Shown piece after piece: positions 1 through 9,968 of a DNA stretch of 64,000 bases. Source of the DNA: CALBPI01 sp039821645 (GTDB taxonomy: Bacteria; Pseudomonadota; Gammaproteobacteria; Steroidobacterales; Woeseiaceae); NCBI GenBank assembly GCA_039821645.1, contig JBCBNU010000002.1:62001-126000 (forward strand), in the 5' to 3' direction. A program made the position numbers and the translations under genes. Position 1 is the stretch's first letter. Each line of letters starts with the position of its first letter. The notes under the pieces are model-generated. The model had not been told where the DNA came from. It did no database searches and worked only from the letters and a program-made list of their open reading frames with translations.

Positions 1-79
1 CGGTGGCTGCCTGCTGCTCTCGCTGCTGCGCAACCCGCTGCACCGGTGTCAGTCGAGACAACCGATCACCGGGCTTCAT
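1..79 (-). CDS. fliJ: Flagellar export chaperone FliJ (5' part only)
   Basis: Only the first 26 or so codons are inside the window; the gene runs off the left edge. The visible N-terminus (MKPGDRLSRLTPVQRVAQQR) is basic and helical, as in FliJ, the coiled-coil stalk protein that links the FliI ATPase ring to the export gate. Its ATG overlaps the fliI stop codon by one base (TGATG), which implies translational coupling. The identity rests mainly on position at the end of fliEFGHIJ and on the N-terminal sequence, since the body of the protein is not visible. Confidence 0.8.
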   Translation of the reverse strand, partial: MKPGDRLSRLTPVQRVAQQREQQAAT

Positions 80-1461
80 CACTCAACACCTGTCGAATCT
101 GCCATCGCGGCACCGGCGAGTGAGGACAACGCCAACAGACTCTCTTCGCGGTTGAATGCCGTATTAGCATCCTGGCGCAGAAACTCCTGCACGGCTGGCC
201 AAAGCGCAATTGCCTTGTCAGCCTCCAGATTGTTGCCTGGCTGGTAAGCACCAATCGAAATCAGATCGCGGTTTTCCTGATAGAGCGCATACAACCGTCG
301 CAACGTCATGATGTGTTCGCGGGCATCGGTGTCGGTTAGCTGGAGCATCGCCCTGCTAACCGATGCCTCAATATCAATCGCTGGATAGTGCCCTGCGTCA
401 GCAAGCGCACGAGACAACACAATATGGCCGTCGAGAATTGCGCGAGCAGCATCAACGATCGGATCGTTCTGATCATCACCTTCAGCCAGTACCGTATATA
501 TGCCAGTGATTGAACCTGATCCGCTCGCGCCATTTCCGGCACGCTCAACAAGCTGCGGCAAGCGCGCAAACACCGAAGGTGGGTAACCCTTCGTTGCCGG
601 TGGCTCGCCGATAGCCAGTGCAATCTCGCGCTGTGCCTGCGCATATCGCGTGAGCGAGTCCATCAGCAACAACACGCGCTTGCCCCGGTCACGAAAATGC
701 TCAGCAACAGAGGTCGCGAGCGCAGCACCCTGCATACGCATCAATGGCGTTTCATCCGCAGGACTCGCTATCACGACAGCCCGCTCCAACCCTTCCGGCC
801 CCAGCGTTTCGTCAACGAACTCCTTGACCTCGCGACCGCGCTCACCGATCAAGCCAACAACCACTACGTCCGCTTCCGTAAAGCGCGTCATCATTCCGAG
901 CAGCACACTCTTGCCGACACCACTGCCAGCGAATAGCCCCAGTCGCTGTCCACGGCCGATCGGCAACAGCGCGTTAATCGCACGAATACCAACGTCGAGC
1001 GGCTCGGAGATCGGTTGACGTTGTAATGGGTTGATCGGCGGTGGGTTGAGGTCCGCATACTCACTGCTGCGTACCGGGGGGCCAGCATCCAGAGGTCGTC
1101 CGTTGCCATCCAGCACGCGACCCAGCATTTGGTCACCGACCGGAATACGCTCACGCGCACTGATCGGGATCACCCGTGCATTCGGTGCTACACCATGCAC
1201 GTTGGTGGTGGGCATCAAAAACAGTCGATCACCTGCGAAGCCGACGACCTCGGCGCTCACACGGTGACCGTCATTACCGATGACATCACACTGAGTGCCA
1301 ACGGCTGCGCTGCAGCCTTCTGCCTCTAGAGTGAGGCCTACGGTACGACGCAGCAATCCGGAAACCACCAGCGAAGGTCGATGTGCAACATCGTCGAGCG
1401 CCGTCTCCAATCGCTTCGCCAACTGCTCTTGTAATCGAACGGATGCCGACGAATCGGTCAT
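79..1461 (-). CDS. fliI: Flagellum-specific export ATPase FliI
   Basis: Encodes a 460-residue F1-beta-like ATPase that energises export of axial flagellar proteins at the cytoplasmic face of the basal body. A Walker A motif (GSGVGKS, residues about 180-186) and a Walker B segment (LLLMDSLTR, about 264-272) are intact, and the length is normal for FliI. The start overlaps the fliH stop as ATGA, and the stop overlaps the fliJ start, so fliH-fliI-fliJ are probably translationally coupled. No unusual residue was seen. Confidence 0.97.
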   Translation of the reverse strand: MTDSSASVRLQEQLAKRLETALDDVAHRPSLVVSGLLRRTVGLTLEAEGCSAAVGTQCDVIGNDGHRVSAEVVGFAGDRLFLMPTTNVHGVAPNARVIPISARERIPVGDQMLGRVLDGNGRPLDAGPPVRSSEYADLNPPPINPLQRQPISEPLDVGIRAINALLPIGRGQRLGLFAGSGVGKSVLLGMMTRFTEADVVVVGLIGERGREVKEFVDETLGPEGLERAVVIASPADETPLMRMQGAALATSVAEHFRDRGKRVLLLMDSLTRYAQAQREIALAIGEPPATKGYPPSVFARLPQLVERAGNGASGSGSITGIYTVLAEGDDQNDPIVDAARAILDGHIVLSRALADAGHYPAIDIEASVSRAMLQLTDTDAREHIMTLRRLYALYQENRDLISIGAYQPGNNLEADKAIALWPAVQEFLRQDANTAFNREESLLALSSLAGAAMADSTGVE

Positions 1462-2069
1462 GCTCGATCATCCCCCAGCAAATCGGTCGCAAGTTGTTCA
1501 AGGCGCGACTGAACCCGTGCATCAACCTCCGAAGCCTCACTGGTCACCCGACAGCCGCCACGCAGAAACGCAGGATCTTCGATGACATGCCAGCGTTGTC
1601 GCTCACCATCACCGGCAATCTTCAGCTCGCGAAGGCGAGCTGCGTCTTCGGGATGCACAGAGACTGTGACTGTGGACGCAGACGCCGGCAAGAGACCTAC
1701 CGACTCGCGAATCAGTCCAACAACGCTGTCTGGATCGAGTGCCAACTGTCGGCGGAACAACCGACCGACCAACTGGGTCACCATCTGCAATATCTGCTGC
1801 TCAAGGGTTTCCTCAAGCGATTCGAGAGGGGCGGATACAGCCTGCAGCGCAGCATCGAGCAACTGCACCCGGGCATCGATCTCTGACTGTGCCGCGGCCA
1901 GGCCTTCTGCTTTCCCGGTGCTGCGCCCCTCGCTGAGGCCCGCAGCGTAGGCCTCGTCATAGGCGGCCTGTTGAAGCGACTCGAGCTCGCTCGCCGTAGG
2001 CATCGACTCAGGGGGAGGAAAGGCAGGCGGATCCCACCGGTCCTCAAGCTTGGTATCAGACGTACTCAT
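1458..2069 (-). CDS. fliH: Flagellar assembly protein FliH (negative regulator of FliI)
   Basis: A 203-residue protein with an acidic, Ala/Glu-rich central helix containing AxxxG-type spacing (AYDEAYAAGLSEGRSTGKAE) and a C-terminal domain typical of FliH/YscL, the peripheral stalk that holds FliI at the export apparatus. I chose the ATG at 2069 (MSTSDTKLED). A start 30 codons further up would lie deep in fliG and adds a non-FliH-like basic segment. With the chosen start the gene overlaps the fliG end by 14 bases and the fliI start by 4. Confidence 0.92.
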   Translation of the reverse strand: MSTSDTKLEDRWDPPAFPPPESMPTASELESLQQAAYDEAYAAGLSEGRSTGKAEGLAAAQSEIDARVQLLDAALQAVSAPLESLEETLEQQILQMVTQLVGRLFRRQLALDPDSVVGLIRESVGLLPASASTVTVSVHPEDAARLRELKIAGDGERQRWHVIEDPAFLRGGCRVTSEASEVDARVQSRLEQLATDLLGDDRA

Positions 2070-3054
2070 CATCGCTGTCACCAAGATTGATATCGCCCGC
2101 ATCTGCCATGCGTCGCGCGACTTCGAGAATCTCTTTCTGAGCATTCTCGACATCGGCAAGTTTCATCGGACCGCGCGCTTCCATATCCTCCTCCAGTAAC
2201 GCCGCAGCACGCTTGGACATATTGCCTAGCAGCTTGCGACGTACCGCGGCGTCCGCCCCTTTCAATGCAACAACCAACTGATCGTTAGAGACTTCACGCA
2301 ACAGCGTCTGAATGCCGCGGTCATCGACGTTCATCAAGCTATCGAAGACGAACATCATTTCCGAGATGCGATTACCCAGTTCGGCGTTTTCCTTGTTGAT
2401 CTCATCGAGTATCGCCTCGCTGTCCGCATTCGGCAGCGCGTTGACGATGTTTGCAGCCACCCGATCTCCGCCGACTTTCGCCGATCGTGCAAGGTCGATC
2501 GTTGATGACTTGGCGGCAATCAGGGTTTCGATTTCTGCCAGAGCGCTCTGTTGAACATCATCCAGCTTTGCAATCCTCATCACGACCTCTGAACGTAACG
2601 CTGGCTCGAGCAACTGAATCACCTCTGCCGATTGTTCGGGATCCAGATAGGACAGTACGATCGCGATGATCTGCGGGTGCTCATCCGATAGCAGCTGCGC
2701 GATTGCCGCACCGCTCATCCATTTCAAGACCTCGAACCCGTCGGCGTTATCACCGCCGAGGATGCGCTCGATGAAGGCATCGGCTTTGCTTGCACCAAAC
2801 GCGTTTGTCAGTACCTTGCGAATATAGTCTTCGACCCCGATACCGAACGAAGTCTCGTCATCGACTGTCGTCACGAAGTCTGAAAGTATGTCATCCGCGG
2901 TATCACGCGTGATGTTCTTAAGACCGGCCATCGCAAGACCTAACGACTGCACCTCGCGTGCACTCATGTGCTTGAGCACCTGCGACGCCTCATCCTCTCC
3001 CAGGGACATCAGCAGGATCGCAGCGCGCTGCGTGCCGTCAAGTGCATCATCCAT
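2056..3054 (-). CDS. fliG: Flagellar motor switch protein FliG
   Basis: A 332-residue rotor protein that couples the FliF MS-ring to FliM/FliN and contacts the stator. The N-terminal FliF-binding segment (MDDALDGTQRAAILLMSLGE), the central armadillo repeat and the C-terminal torque helix with alternating charges (TLLREVSNDQLVVALKG) are all present. The upstream in-frame codon at 3069 is TTG; the ATG at 3054 has GAGA nine bases upstream and fits the family start better. It overlaps the end of fliF by 8 bases. Confidence 0.96.
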   Translation of the reverse strand: MDDALDGTQRAAILLMSLGEDEASQVLKHMSAREVQSLGLAMAGLKNITRDTADDILSDFVTTVDDETSFGIGVEDYIRKVLTNAFGASKADAFIERILGGDNADGFEVLKWMSGAAIAQLLSDEHPQIIAIVLSYLDPEQSAEVIQLLEPALRSEVVMRIAKLDDVQQSALAEIETLIAAKSSTIDLARSAKVGGDRVAANIVNALPNADSEAILDEINKENAELGNRISEMMFVFDSLMNVDDRGIQTLLREVSNDQLVVALKGADAAVRRKLLGNMSKRAAALLEEDMEARGPMKLADVENAQKEILEVARRMADAGDINLGDSDDEYV

Positions 3055-4741
3055 CGCTATCGGTCTCAATCCACTTGCGCACTACTTGTGCGACCCGAGC
3101 AGGGTCATGACCCGTAATATTCCGAGCAGCTGCTACCTTCTCCTGGTAACTCAGTCCACCACTCGGTGCCTCCAATTGCGCAGGACTACCGCCTGCAGGT
3201 AATGCACCCGGCTCGGGCAGCAAGGTCTGTGCGCCGCCTGTGACCGGTGGTGCTTCAACCACGGTCTTCAGCATCGGGCGTACCAGCCCGAAAGCCAGCG
3301 CTAGTGCCAGAACAACACCCAACCCTTGCTTGGCAATCTCACGCACCATAGGGTTTTCCCAGATCGCCGGCGCGGCGGGCTCAGGCATGTCGGCAACCGT
3401 TCTGAACGGCGCACTGATCACAGCCACCGTATCCCCGCGCGCGGCATTGAAACCAACAGCCTCACGAACGACCCGCTCGATCTCGGCAAGATCTACTATT
3501 GGCTCCGCAGGAATGTCCGCCGCTGAAACAGTTTCAGCCTCATTTTCGACCTCACTTGTTGCCTCTGCCGCCTCGCTCGTTGGCGTTACAGGCGCGACCA
3601 GTGCTGCCTCATCGACAACAACAGCTACCGACAATCGACGAATCGTCCCGACCGGTGCGACGACACGACTGATCGTCTTGTCGACTTCGAAATTTCTCAA
3701 TTCCTGACGTGAGGAACCGACAGTCTGCACAGCTTCGCCGGTCTCGACAGCGGCTGTGCCTCCCGCCTCTGGCGGTGTGTTTGCAAGCGCACCAGGCACG
3801 CCCGCCGCTGAGCCTTCACCTGCGCGTTGGCGCTCCTCGGACACGCTTTCGCTCCGCACCACCTGGCCGGCCGGATCAAAGCTTTCGGTCATCTGCTCGG
3901 TCATCGTGAAGTCCATATCGACCTCAACCTTGGCACTGATACCACCGGCGCCGAGAACCGGTGTGAGCATCGCAATAATGTCTCGGCGGAACTCGTCTTC
4001 AACCTGCCGGGCGATCTGCAATTGCTTATTGGTCGCAGCATCCTCCGCAACCTCAGGTACTGTGCTCAACAGTCGACCCATCTGATCGATCAGTGTCACG
4101 TCCTCGGCATCCATCGCTGGCACGGAGTCGGCGACGAGGTTCACTATTGATTTGGCCTGGCTGGCATCTAGCCCCTGGCCACTGTAAAGCTCGAGCAATA
4201 CCGAAGCACTCGGCTTCTGCTGATCACGAATGAACGCAGACTGGCGAGGAATGGCGAGATGCACTCGCGCCTCTCGAACAAAACGCAGTGCAGCGATGGT
4301 TTGGGATATCTCCGCCTCAAGCGCGTGCTGATAGCGCGCCGTCTCCATAAACTGGCTCATGCCGAAGCTGGATTCAGGTACACCGTTCATCCCTTCAGAC
4401 TGACCAGGGGAGAGGCCCTTTGAAGCGAGCTGCATCCGAGCAATATGAATTTGATCGGCCGGCACGAGAATATTGCCCGTTGCCTGGTCGACTTCCAAGT
4501 CGATGCCGCTCGCACGAAGTTCCTCAGCAATCATTGCGCGATCGCGGTCGTCGAGATCGCTGTAGAGCGCGGTCATACTCGGCGACTGCGACCACATGAA
4601 CACACCGACGCCTGCGGCAACGCTCGCCGCGATGCCAAGCAACGCGATGAGCTGGCGCACGGCGGGTATTTTTAGAACTGTGCCAAGTCGAACCTGAGGC
4701 ACTTCCGGTGCCGGCAACTCAGCGGTCGTTGTCACTTCCAT
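3047..4741 (-). CDS. fliF: Flagellar MS-ring protein FliF
   Basis: A 564-residue inner-membrane ring protein. One transmembrane helix lies near the N-terminus (LIALLGIAASVAAGVGVFMW) and a second near the C-terminus (GLGVVLALALAFGLVRPM); between them are the ring-building motifs, including the conserved SxSVLL-type segment (KPSASVLLELYSG). The cytoplasmic tail that binds FliG ends at WIETDSDG. It lies 24 bases after fliE and overlaps fliG. The low-complexity Ala/Glu-rich linker around residues 390-420 is variable in this family. Confidence 0.97.
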   Translation of the reverse strand: MEVTTTAELPAPEVPQVRLGTVLKIPAVRQLIALLGIAASVAAGVGVFMWSQSPSMTALYSDLDDRDRAMIAEELRASGIDLEVDQATGNILVPADQIHIARMQLASKGLSPGQSEGMNGVPESSFGMSQFMETARYQHALEAEISQTIAALRFVREARVHLAIPRQSAFIRDQQKPSASVLLELYSGQGLDASQAKSIVNLVADSVPAMDAEDVTLIDQMGRLLSTVPEVAEDAATNKQLQIARQVEDEFRRDIIAMLTPVLGAGGISAKVEVDMDFTMTEQMTESFDPAGQVVRSESVSEERQRAGEGSAAGVPGALANTPPEAGGTAAVETGEAVQTVGSSRQELRNFEVDKTISRVVAPVGTIRRLSVAVVVDEAALVAPVTPTSEAAEATSEVENEAETVSAADIPAEPIVDLAEIERVVREAVGFNAARGDTVAVISAPFRTVADMPEPAAPAIWENPMVREIAKQGLGVVLALALAFGLVRPMLKTVVEAPPVTGGAQTLLPEPGALPAGGSPAQLEAPSGGLSYQEKVAAARNITGHDPARVAQVVRKWIETDSDG

Positions 4742-4765
4742 TGGTAATCGTCCTCCCTGACGCGA

Positions 4766-5080
4766 TTACACCGGCATATTCATAATTTCCTGGTAGGCGG
4801 TGACCAGCTTATTGCGAACCTCGGTCATCGCCTGAAAGGAAAGACTGGCTTTCTGCATCGAGATCATCACCTGAGTAAGATCCGCATCTGCATCGCCACG
4901 CTCATACGCCGTCGCTGCAGCGCCTGCCTCGGCTTGCAGTTCGGCAACAGCGTTGACGGACTGAGTCAGCAGATTGCCAAAGTCCTGTGTTTCATCAGGC
5001 GCTTGAACCGTTTGCGGATCAAGCTGTGATTGCATCTCGCGGATTTGCGCGAGCAACTGATCGGGACTGATCGTGTTCAT
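4766..5080 (-). CDS. fliE: Flagellar hook-basal body protein FliE
   Basis: A 104-residue MS-ring/rod junction protein. The C-terminal half (DLTQVMISMQKASLSFQAMT followed by EVRNKLVTAYQEIMNMPV) matches the FliE family pattern closely. Its ATG overlaps the fleR stop (ATGA), so it is coupled to the two-component genes. No separate sigma-54 box was found in the 170 bases upstream, so fliE probably depends on the fleSR transcript or on a promoter that I cannot recognise. Confidence 0.96.
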   Translation of the reverse strand: MNTISPDQLLAQIREMQSQLDPQTVQAPDETQDFGNLLTQSVNAVAELQAEAGAAATAYERGDADADLTQVMISMQKASLSFQAMTEVRNKLVTAYQEIMNMPV

Positions 5081-6489
5081 TGTCGTACCTCGCGACCCTG
5101 CAACGCAGCGGTTGAATGCGGAGAAACTCTTGGCATCACAAGCCCGGCTTCACGCAGTCGCGCGATCTTATGGCGCAGCGTTCGACCGGATATGCCGAGC
5201 ATCCTTGCGGCGGCCTCCCGATTACCCGCACCTTCCTGAAGCGCGTTGGCAATCAATTGAAACTCTGCTTTGCGCAGGTCCTCCTGCAAACCACTGCCAC
5301 TGCTCGTTGCGCAAACGGGTATCGCCCGTTCGGGCTGCTCCGCCGGTTCGGCGCCTTGAAACACCAGATCTGCCTCAGCGATGCGATCGCGATTGAGCAG
5401 CACCAGGAGTCTTTGCACGAGGTTCTCGAGCTCCCGTACGTTGCCGGGCCAGCCATGTTGCATCAGTCGGCACTGCGCTTTTTCAGTCAGTTCCGGCAGC
5501 GCACGCTTGCCTTTGCAGTAGTGAGCGAGCAGATGCCGAACCAGCGGCAAAATATCGCCGCGACGGTCGCGCAGCGGCGGAATATGCAGGGGAAATACGT
5601 TCAGGCGGTAGAACAAGTCCTCGCGGAATCGTTTCTCGCGCACTTCAACGGCGAGGTTACGATTCGTTGTCGCCAAGACACGAACATCGAGCGGAATGCT
5701 CTTGCTACCTCCCAGTCGCTCCACCTCTCGCTCCTGCAGGACACGCAGGAGCTTGGCTTGCAACGCCAAGGGCATTTCACTGATCTCATCCAGCAACAGC
5801 GTGCCACCATTCGCCTGTTCGAATTTTCCGGAGTGACTCGCTGTCGCTCCGGTGAACGCGCCCTTCTCATGACCGAACAACACAGCCTCGAGCATGTTCT
5901 CTGGGATTGCAGCGCAATTGATTGCGACAAACGGCGCTTCTGAACGCAGCGAATTTTGGTGGATGAACCGTGCAAATACTTCCTTGCCGGTGCCACTCTC
6001 GCCCGATAACAACACCGTCGCGTCAGAGGCGGCAACACGCGACGCTATGCTCAGCAAATCTCGAGTTAAAGGATCGCCGGCAACGACCTTTGCCGCTGAC
6101 GTATCGATGTCTCCCGACTCGTGCCTGCTCGGCAAGCACCTGGAGACTGCCGACAATAATGAAGGTGCGTCGAAAGGCTTCACAAGATATGTGCTTGCGC
6201 CCTGCTCCATAGCTGCCACTGCTTTCTCCACCGATCCGTAAGCGGTCATCAGTACTATTGGCAGGTCAGGATAAGACTCACTGACTTGGCCGAGCAGCGC
6301 CAGCCCGTCCATGGGTTGCATCTGCACATCGCTCAGCACCAAATCAACATGCTCGAGCTCGATGCACGCAAGCGCTGCCTCGCCATCTGTCGCGAGTTTT
6401 GTGCCGTAACCTGCACCTTGTAAGGACTCACACAGGGCCGCACCCAAATCCGGATCGTCTTCGACAACAAGAACGTTGAATTCAGCCAT
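5077..6489 (-). CDS. fleR: Sigma-54-dependent response regulator FleR/FlrC
   Basis: A 470-residue NtrC-type activator of class III flagellar genes. It has an N-terminal receiver with phospho-acceptor Asp54 (VLSDVQMQPMDG), an AAA+ domain with Walker A GESGTGKE (163-170) and the sigma-54-contact loop GAFTGA (210-215), and a Fis-type C-terminal helix-turn-helix (NREAAARMLGISGRTLRHKI). I chose the ATG at 6489; another ATG six bases upstream is equally close to the fleS stop. It overlaps fleS by about 8 bases and fliE by 4. FleS is the expected kinase partner. Confidence 0.96.
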   Translation of the reverse strand: MAEFNVLVVEDDPDLGAALCESLQGAGYGTKLATDGEAALACIELEHVDLVLSDVQMQPMDGLALLGQVSESYPDLPIVLMTAYGSVEKAVAAMEQGASTYLVKPFDAPSLLSAVSRCLPSRHESGDIDTSAAKVVAGDPLTRDLLSIASRVAASDATVLLSGESGTGKEVFARFIHQNSLRSEAPFVAINCAAIPENMLEAVLFGHEKGAFTGATASHSGKFEQANGGTLLLDEISEMPLALQAKLLRVLQEREVERLGGSKSIPLDVRVLATTNRNLAVEVREKRFREDLFYRLNVFPLHIPPLRDRRGDILPLVRHLLAHYCKGKRALPELTEKAQCRLMQHGWPGNVRELENLVQRLLVLLNRDRIAEADLVFQGAEPAEQPERAIPVCATSSGSGLQEDLRKAEFQLIANALQEGAGNREAAARMLGISGRTLRHKIARLREAGLVMPRVSPHSTAALQGREVRQ

Positions 6490-7645
6490 GGGCATACTCC
6501 GGGTAAGAAAAGGCGTGCGCTCGAACCGCAGCAAGATCGGTGGGCAGCAGGATTGAGAACTCCGTGCCTTGATCGTCCGACCTGCACTCAACCGAACCGT
6601 CATGCGCCTGCGCGACGGACCGTACAACGGCCAACCCGAGGCCTGTGCCATCCGGTCGCGTTGTAAAGAAGGGTTCGAAAATTTGATGTTGCAGGGCGAG
6701 ATCAATTCCCGGCCCGTTGTCGCGAATGGACAAGCGCACCTGACCGGACTCAGTAAGCGAATCGCGTAGCTCGACAACGCCCACCTCCGCGTGACAATGC
6801 TGAGCCGCGTTTGCGATCAAATTATGAATTGCCCCGGTAAGAGCACGACGATTGCCACGAAGGGCAAATCCACCATCGGTAAGTGTAGTCTTGAGGCTCA
6901 CGTGCTTTGGCATCAGGACACTCGCATCGACAGCAACAGAGTGCAATAGGTCAGCTGAATTCAGCGCCTCGTCGGCTGGCGGTGTGCCCCGAGCGAACAG
7001 CAGCATGTCGTCAACCATGGCCTCCAACTCGCGAAGTCGCGCGACGATACGATCCCGTGCACCGCTGCCGGAGTTGGTATTGGTGGCATACAGCATCGCT
7101 GTCGCGAGCGGTGTGCGAATCTGGTGCGCGACCCGAGCCGCCATTTCACCGAGCATCGCGAGCCGCGACTGACGTTGCTCGCGAACCCGATTGGCTTCGG
7201 CCTCCGAGACATCGCTTAGTACAAAGATGTATCCGCCCGAGCGGTTCGGGCTGCGGGATAACGAGAACACTCGATCTGCGTGGTGGAACAACGTATTTCC
7301 GGTGATGTCGAGCGAATGACGGCTGACGATTTCGTTCCAGTTATCGTGCGCGAGTGACTGGCCAAACAGCTCGAGGGCCATAGCGTTGCGAGCAATGATC
7401 TGACCGCTCGCTGCCACTTCGATGACCGCCGCAGGCATGACCTCCAGGAGATCGCCAAGGCGTTCATTCAAGCGCTCGTTCTCAACCTGCCCGCGTCGCT
7501 CAGCAGCCCTGCTCTCGCGCAAGGCCACCGCCATTTCGGACAATCGCTCCTGCAGGCCGGCGTACGATTGATGCAGCGCAATCGAGTGAGCGTTAAAGGC
7601 GGCAAACGCCTCGGCTAGTGTCTGTTTTTCGTCATCCTTGATCAC
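6482..7645 (-). CDS. fleS: Flagellar sensor histidine kinase FleS/FlrB
   Basis: A soluble 387-residue kinase with no transmembrane segment: an N-terminal coiled region (10-65), a PAS domain (about 65-145), a HisKA H-box with His174 (RVAHQIRTPL) and a HATPase domain with N-box (NLIANAAQH), G1 (IRDNGPGI) and G2 (GTGLGLAV). The absence of a membrane sensor is normal for FleS, which monitors basal-body assembly. It overlaps fleR. A sigma-54 promoter lies 43-58 bases upstream of the ATG. Confidence 0.95.
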   Translation of the reverse strand: MIKDDEKQTLAEAFAAFNAHSIALHQSYAGLQERLSEMAVALRESRAAERRGQVENERLNERLGDLLEVMPAAVIEVAASGQIIARNAMALELFGQSLAHDNWNEIVSRHSLDITGNTLFHHADRVFSLSRSPNRSGGYIFVLSDVSEAEANRVREQRQSRLAMLGEMAARVAHQIRTPLATAMLYATNTNSGSGARDRIVARLRELEAMVDDMLLFARGTPPADEALNSADLLHSVAVDASVLMPKHVSLKTTLTDGGFALRGNRRALTGAIHNLIANAAQHCHAEVGVVELRDSLTESGQVRLSIRDNGPGIDLALQHQIFEPFFTTRPDGTGLGLAVVRSVAQAHDGSVECRSDDQGTEFSILLPTDLAAVRAHAFSYPEYAHG

Positions 7646-7687
7646 CGGTCGAAGTCCTTTTCCTCGGCTCTGGGTCTATTCGATTTA

Positions 7688-7703
7688 AGCAAGTCCTATG
7701 CCA
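7688..7703 (-). promoter_or_regulatory. Sigma-54 promoter of fleSR
   Basis: Reading leftwards the site is TGGCATAGGACTTGCT, with GG and GC separated by exactly 10 bases, against the consensus TGGCACG-N4-TTGCA. The predicted transcription start is near 7677, about 32 bases before the fleS ATG. It fits FleQ-dependent class II expression of fleSR. The promoter call is a motif inference. Confidence 0.8.
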
Positions 7704-7772
7704 GAAACCGAATTTCGATATTTTTCAATTAGTTGAGAACTTTGGATTTCGCTGCTGTCAAAATACCGGCAG

Positions 7773-9116
<1,344 letters not shown>

Positions 9117-9204
9117 AAGCCTGTCCCTTTGCTATGACTTCGGAATCGAAAGTCGTGTCGCTACCTTGCGACGCTTACAGCATAGACAGGAGGTCGAAGA
9201 GAAC

Positions 9205-9220
9205 CGTGAGACAGGTCACA
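9205..9220. promoter_or_regulatory. CRP/Vfr-like site upstream of fleQ
   Basis: CGTGAGACAGGTCACA matches the CRP half-site pattern TGTGA-N6-TCACA at 9 of 10 positions. It lies 89-104 bases before the fleQ start. In Pseudomonas aeruginosa Vfr represses fleQ, so a similar input is plausible. No crp/vfr gene is in the window. Confidence 0.5.
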
Positions 9221-9304
9221 AATTGTTAGACAAGAACGTCAGAATTTCAGCGTTATGTCGAGATGATCACATTATGGAAAGTGTGATGGCACTGCGCGTT
9301 CAAT

Positions 9305-9568
9305 TCATGTCGAAGCGTAGGCGCGGGCCGCGTTCAGGGTTTTACGAAAACTCGCGAGATTATCGCGCTCTGCATCACGTGCACTCACCACGACCGCCAT
9401 CAGTTCTGAGTTCCTCGTCGAGAGGTCTCTCAGTTGTTCCGGGCGCAAGCTCGTCGATATTCTCCGAACGAGGTTGTCGCGCTCGCCGGCCAGCGCCAAT
9501 GCATCGTCCCACTGCCGAGCGTCGACCGCCCGCAATATGCCGTGCTCGATGACCTGAAGTTCATCCAT
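9305..9568 (-). CDS. fliT: FliT-like flagellar chaperone
   Basis: A short, mostly helical 87-residue protein (MDELQVIEHGILRAVDARQW at the N-terminus). Sequence similarity is weak by eye. The size, the helical character and the position directly after fliS, overlapping its stop by 8 bases, match FliT, the export chaperone of the cap protein FliD. I chose the ATG at 9568; upstream codons in the same frame would overlap fliS by a further 66 bases. Confidence 0.75.
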   Translation of the reverse strand: MDELQVIEHGILRAVDARQWDDALALAGERDNLVRRISTSLRPEQLRDLSTRNSELMAVVVSARDAERDNLASFRKTLNAARAYAST

Positions 9569-9959
9569 TGATCGGCTCACCGATCGCATCCCAAGCAGAT
9601 TTGATCTCGCGAACAAGCTCGATGACCTCATCAAGGATCGCTATATCGTTATGCAGGTTGGCATGCAGAAGTTGACGGGACATATAGTCGTATAGTGCGA
9701 CCAGATTGCCTGCGAGCGTCGCGTCATGGCTCTCGTCGATCGCCACCTGCAACACATTGAGCGTCTCTATCGCCATGCCGATCTGCTCACCTTTCATCGC
9801 CATTTCATTCGCTTGAATGCCATGGCGTGCCATGCCAAGGCGTGCGATCAGCTTGGCGAGCAACGACCGAATGATCGCGTAGCCGTCTCCGCTATCGGCA
9901 ACCTGTTCTGCAGCGGATGCCGAGTATTTCTGAGTGGCGTCTTGGGTGTTGGCGTACAT
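9561..9959 (-). CDS. fliS: Flagellin-specific chaperone FliS
   Basis: A 132-residue helical-bundle chaperone that keeps FliC unpolymerised before export. Family hallmarks are visible: an N-terminal Tyr/Gln-rich segment, EMAMKGEQIGMAIETLNVLQ, the LYDYMSRQLLHANL helix, and a Trp near the end (SAWDAI). It lies 9 bases after fliD and overlaps fliT, so fliD-fliS-fliT form one unit. Confidence 0.95.
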   Translation of the reverse strand: MYANTQDATQKYSASAAEQVADSGDGYAIIRSLLAKLIARLGMARHGIQANEMAMKGEQIGMAIETLNVLQVAIDESHDATLAGNLVALYDYMSRQLLHANLHNDIAILDEVIELVREIKSAWDAIGEPING

Positions 9960-9968
9960 CAGAGATCC

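Noticed and set aside
3240..4085. Long open frames on the plus strand opposite fliF
   Set aside because: They are antisense shadows of fliF with low-complexity translations and no ribosome binding sites. The same holds for the many antisense frames in flgE, fliC, flgK and the cco genes.
6490..6777. N-terminal extension of FleR by about 96 residues
   Set aside because: It lies inside fleS in another frame, has no family similarity, and the receiver domain begins at the ATG at 6489.
9266..9287. Inverted repeat ATCACA-N10-TGTGAT between fliT and fleQ as a CRP site
   Set aside because: The half-sites are in the opposite order to a CRP site (TCACA before TGTGA) and the spacer is long; it is at best a weak hairpin.
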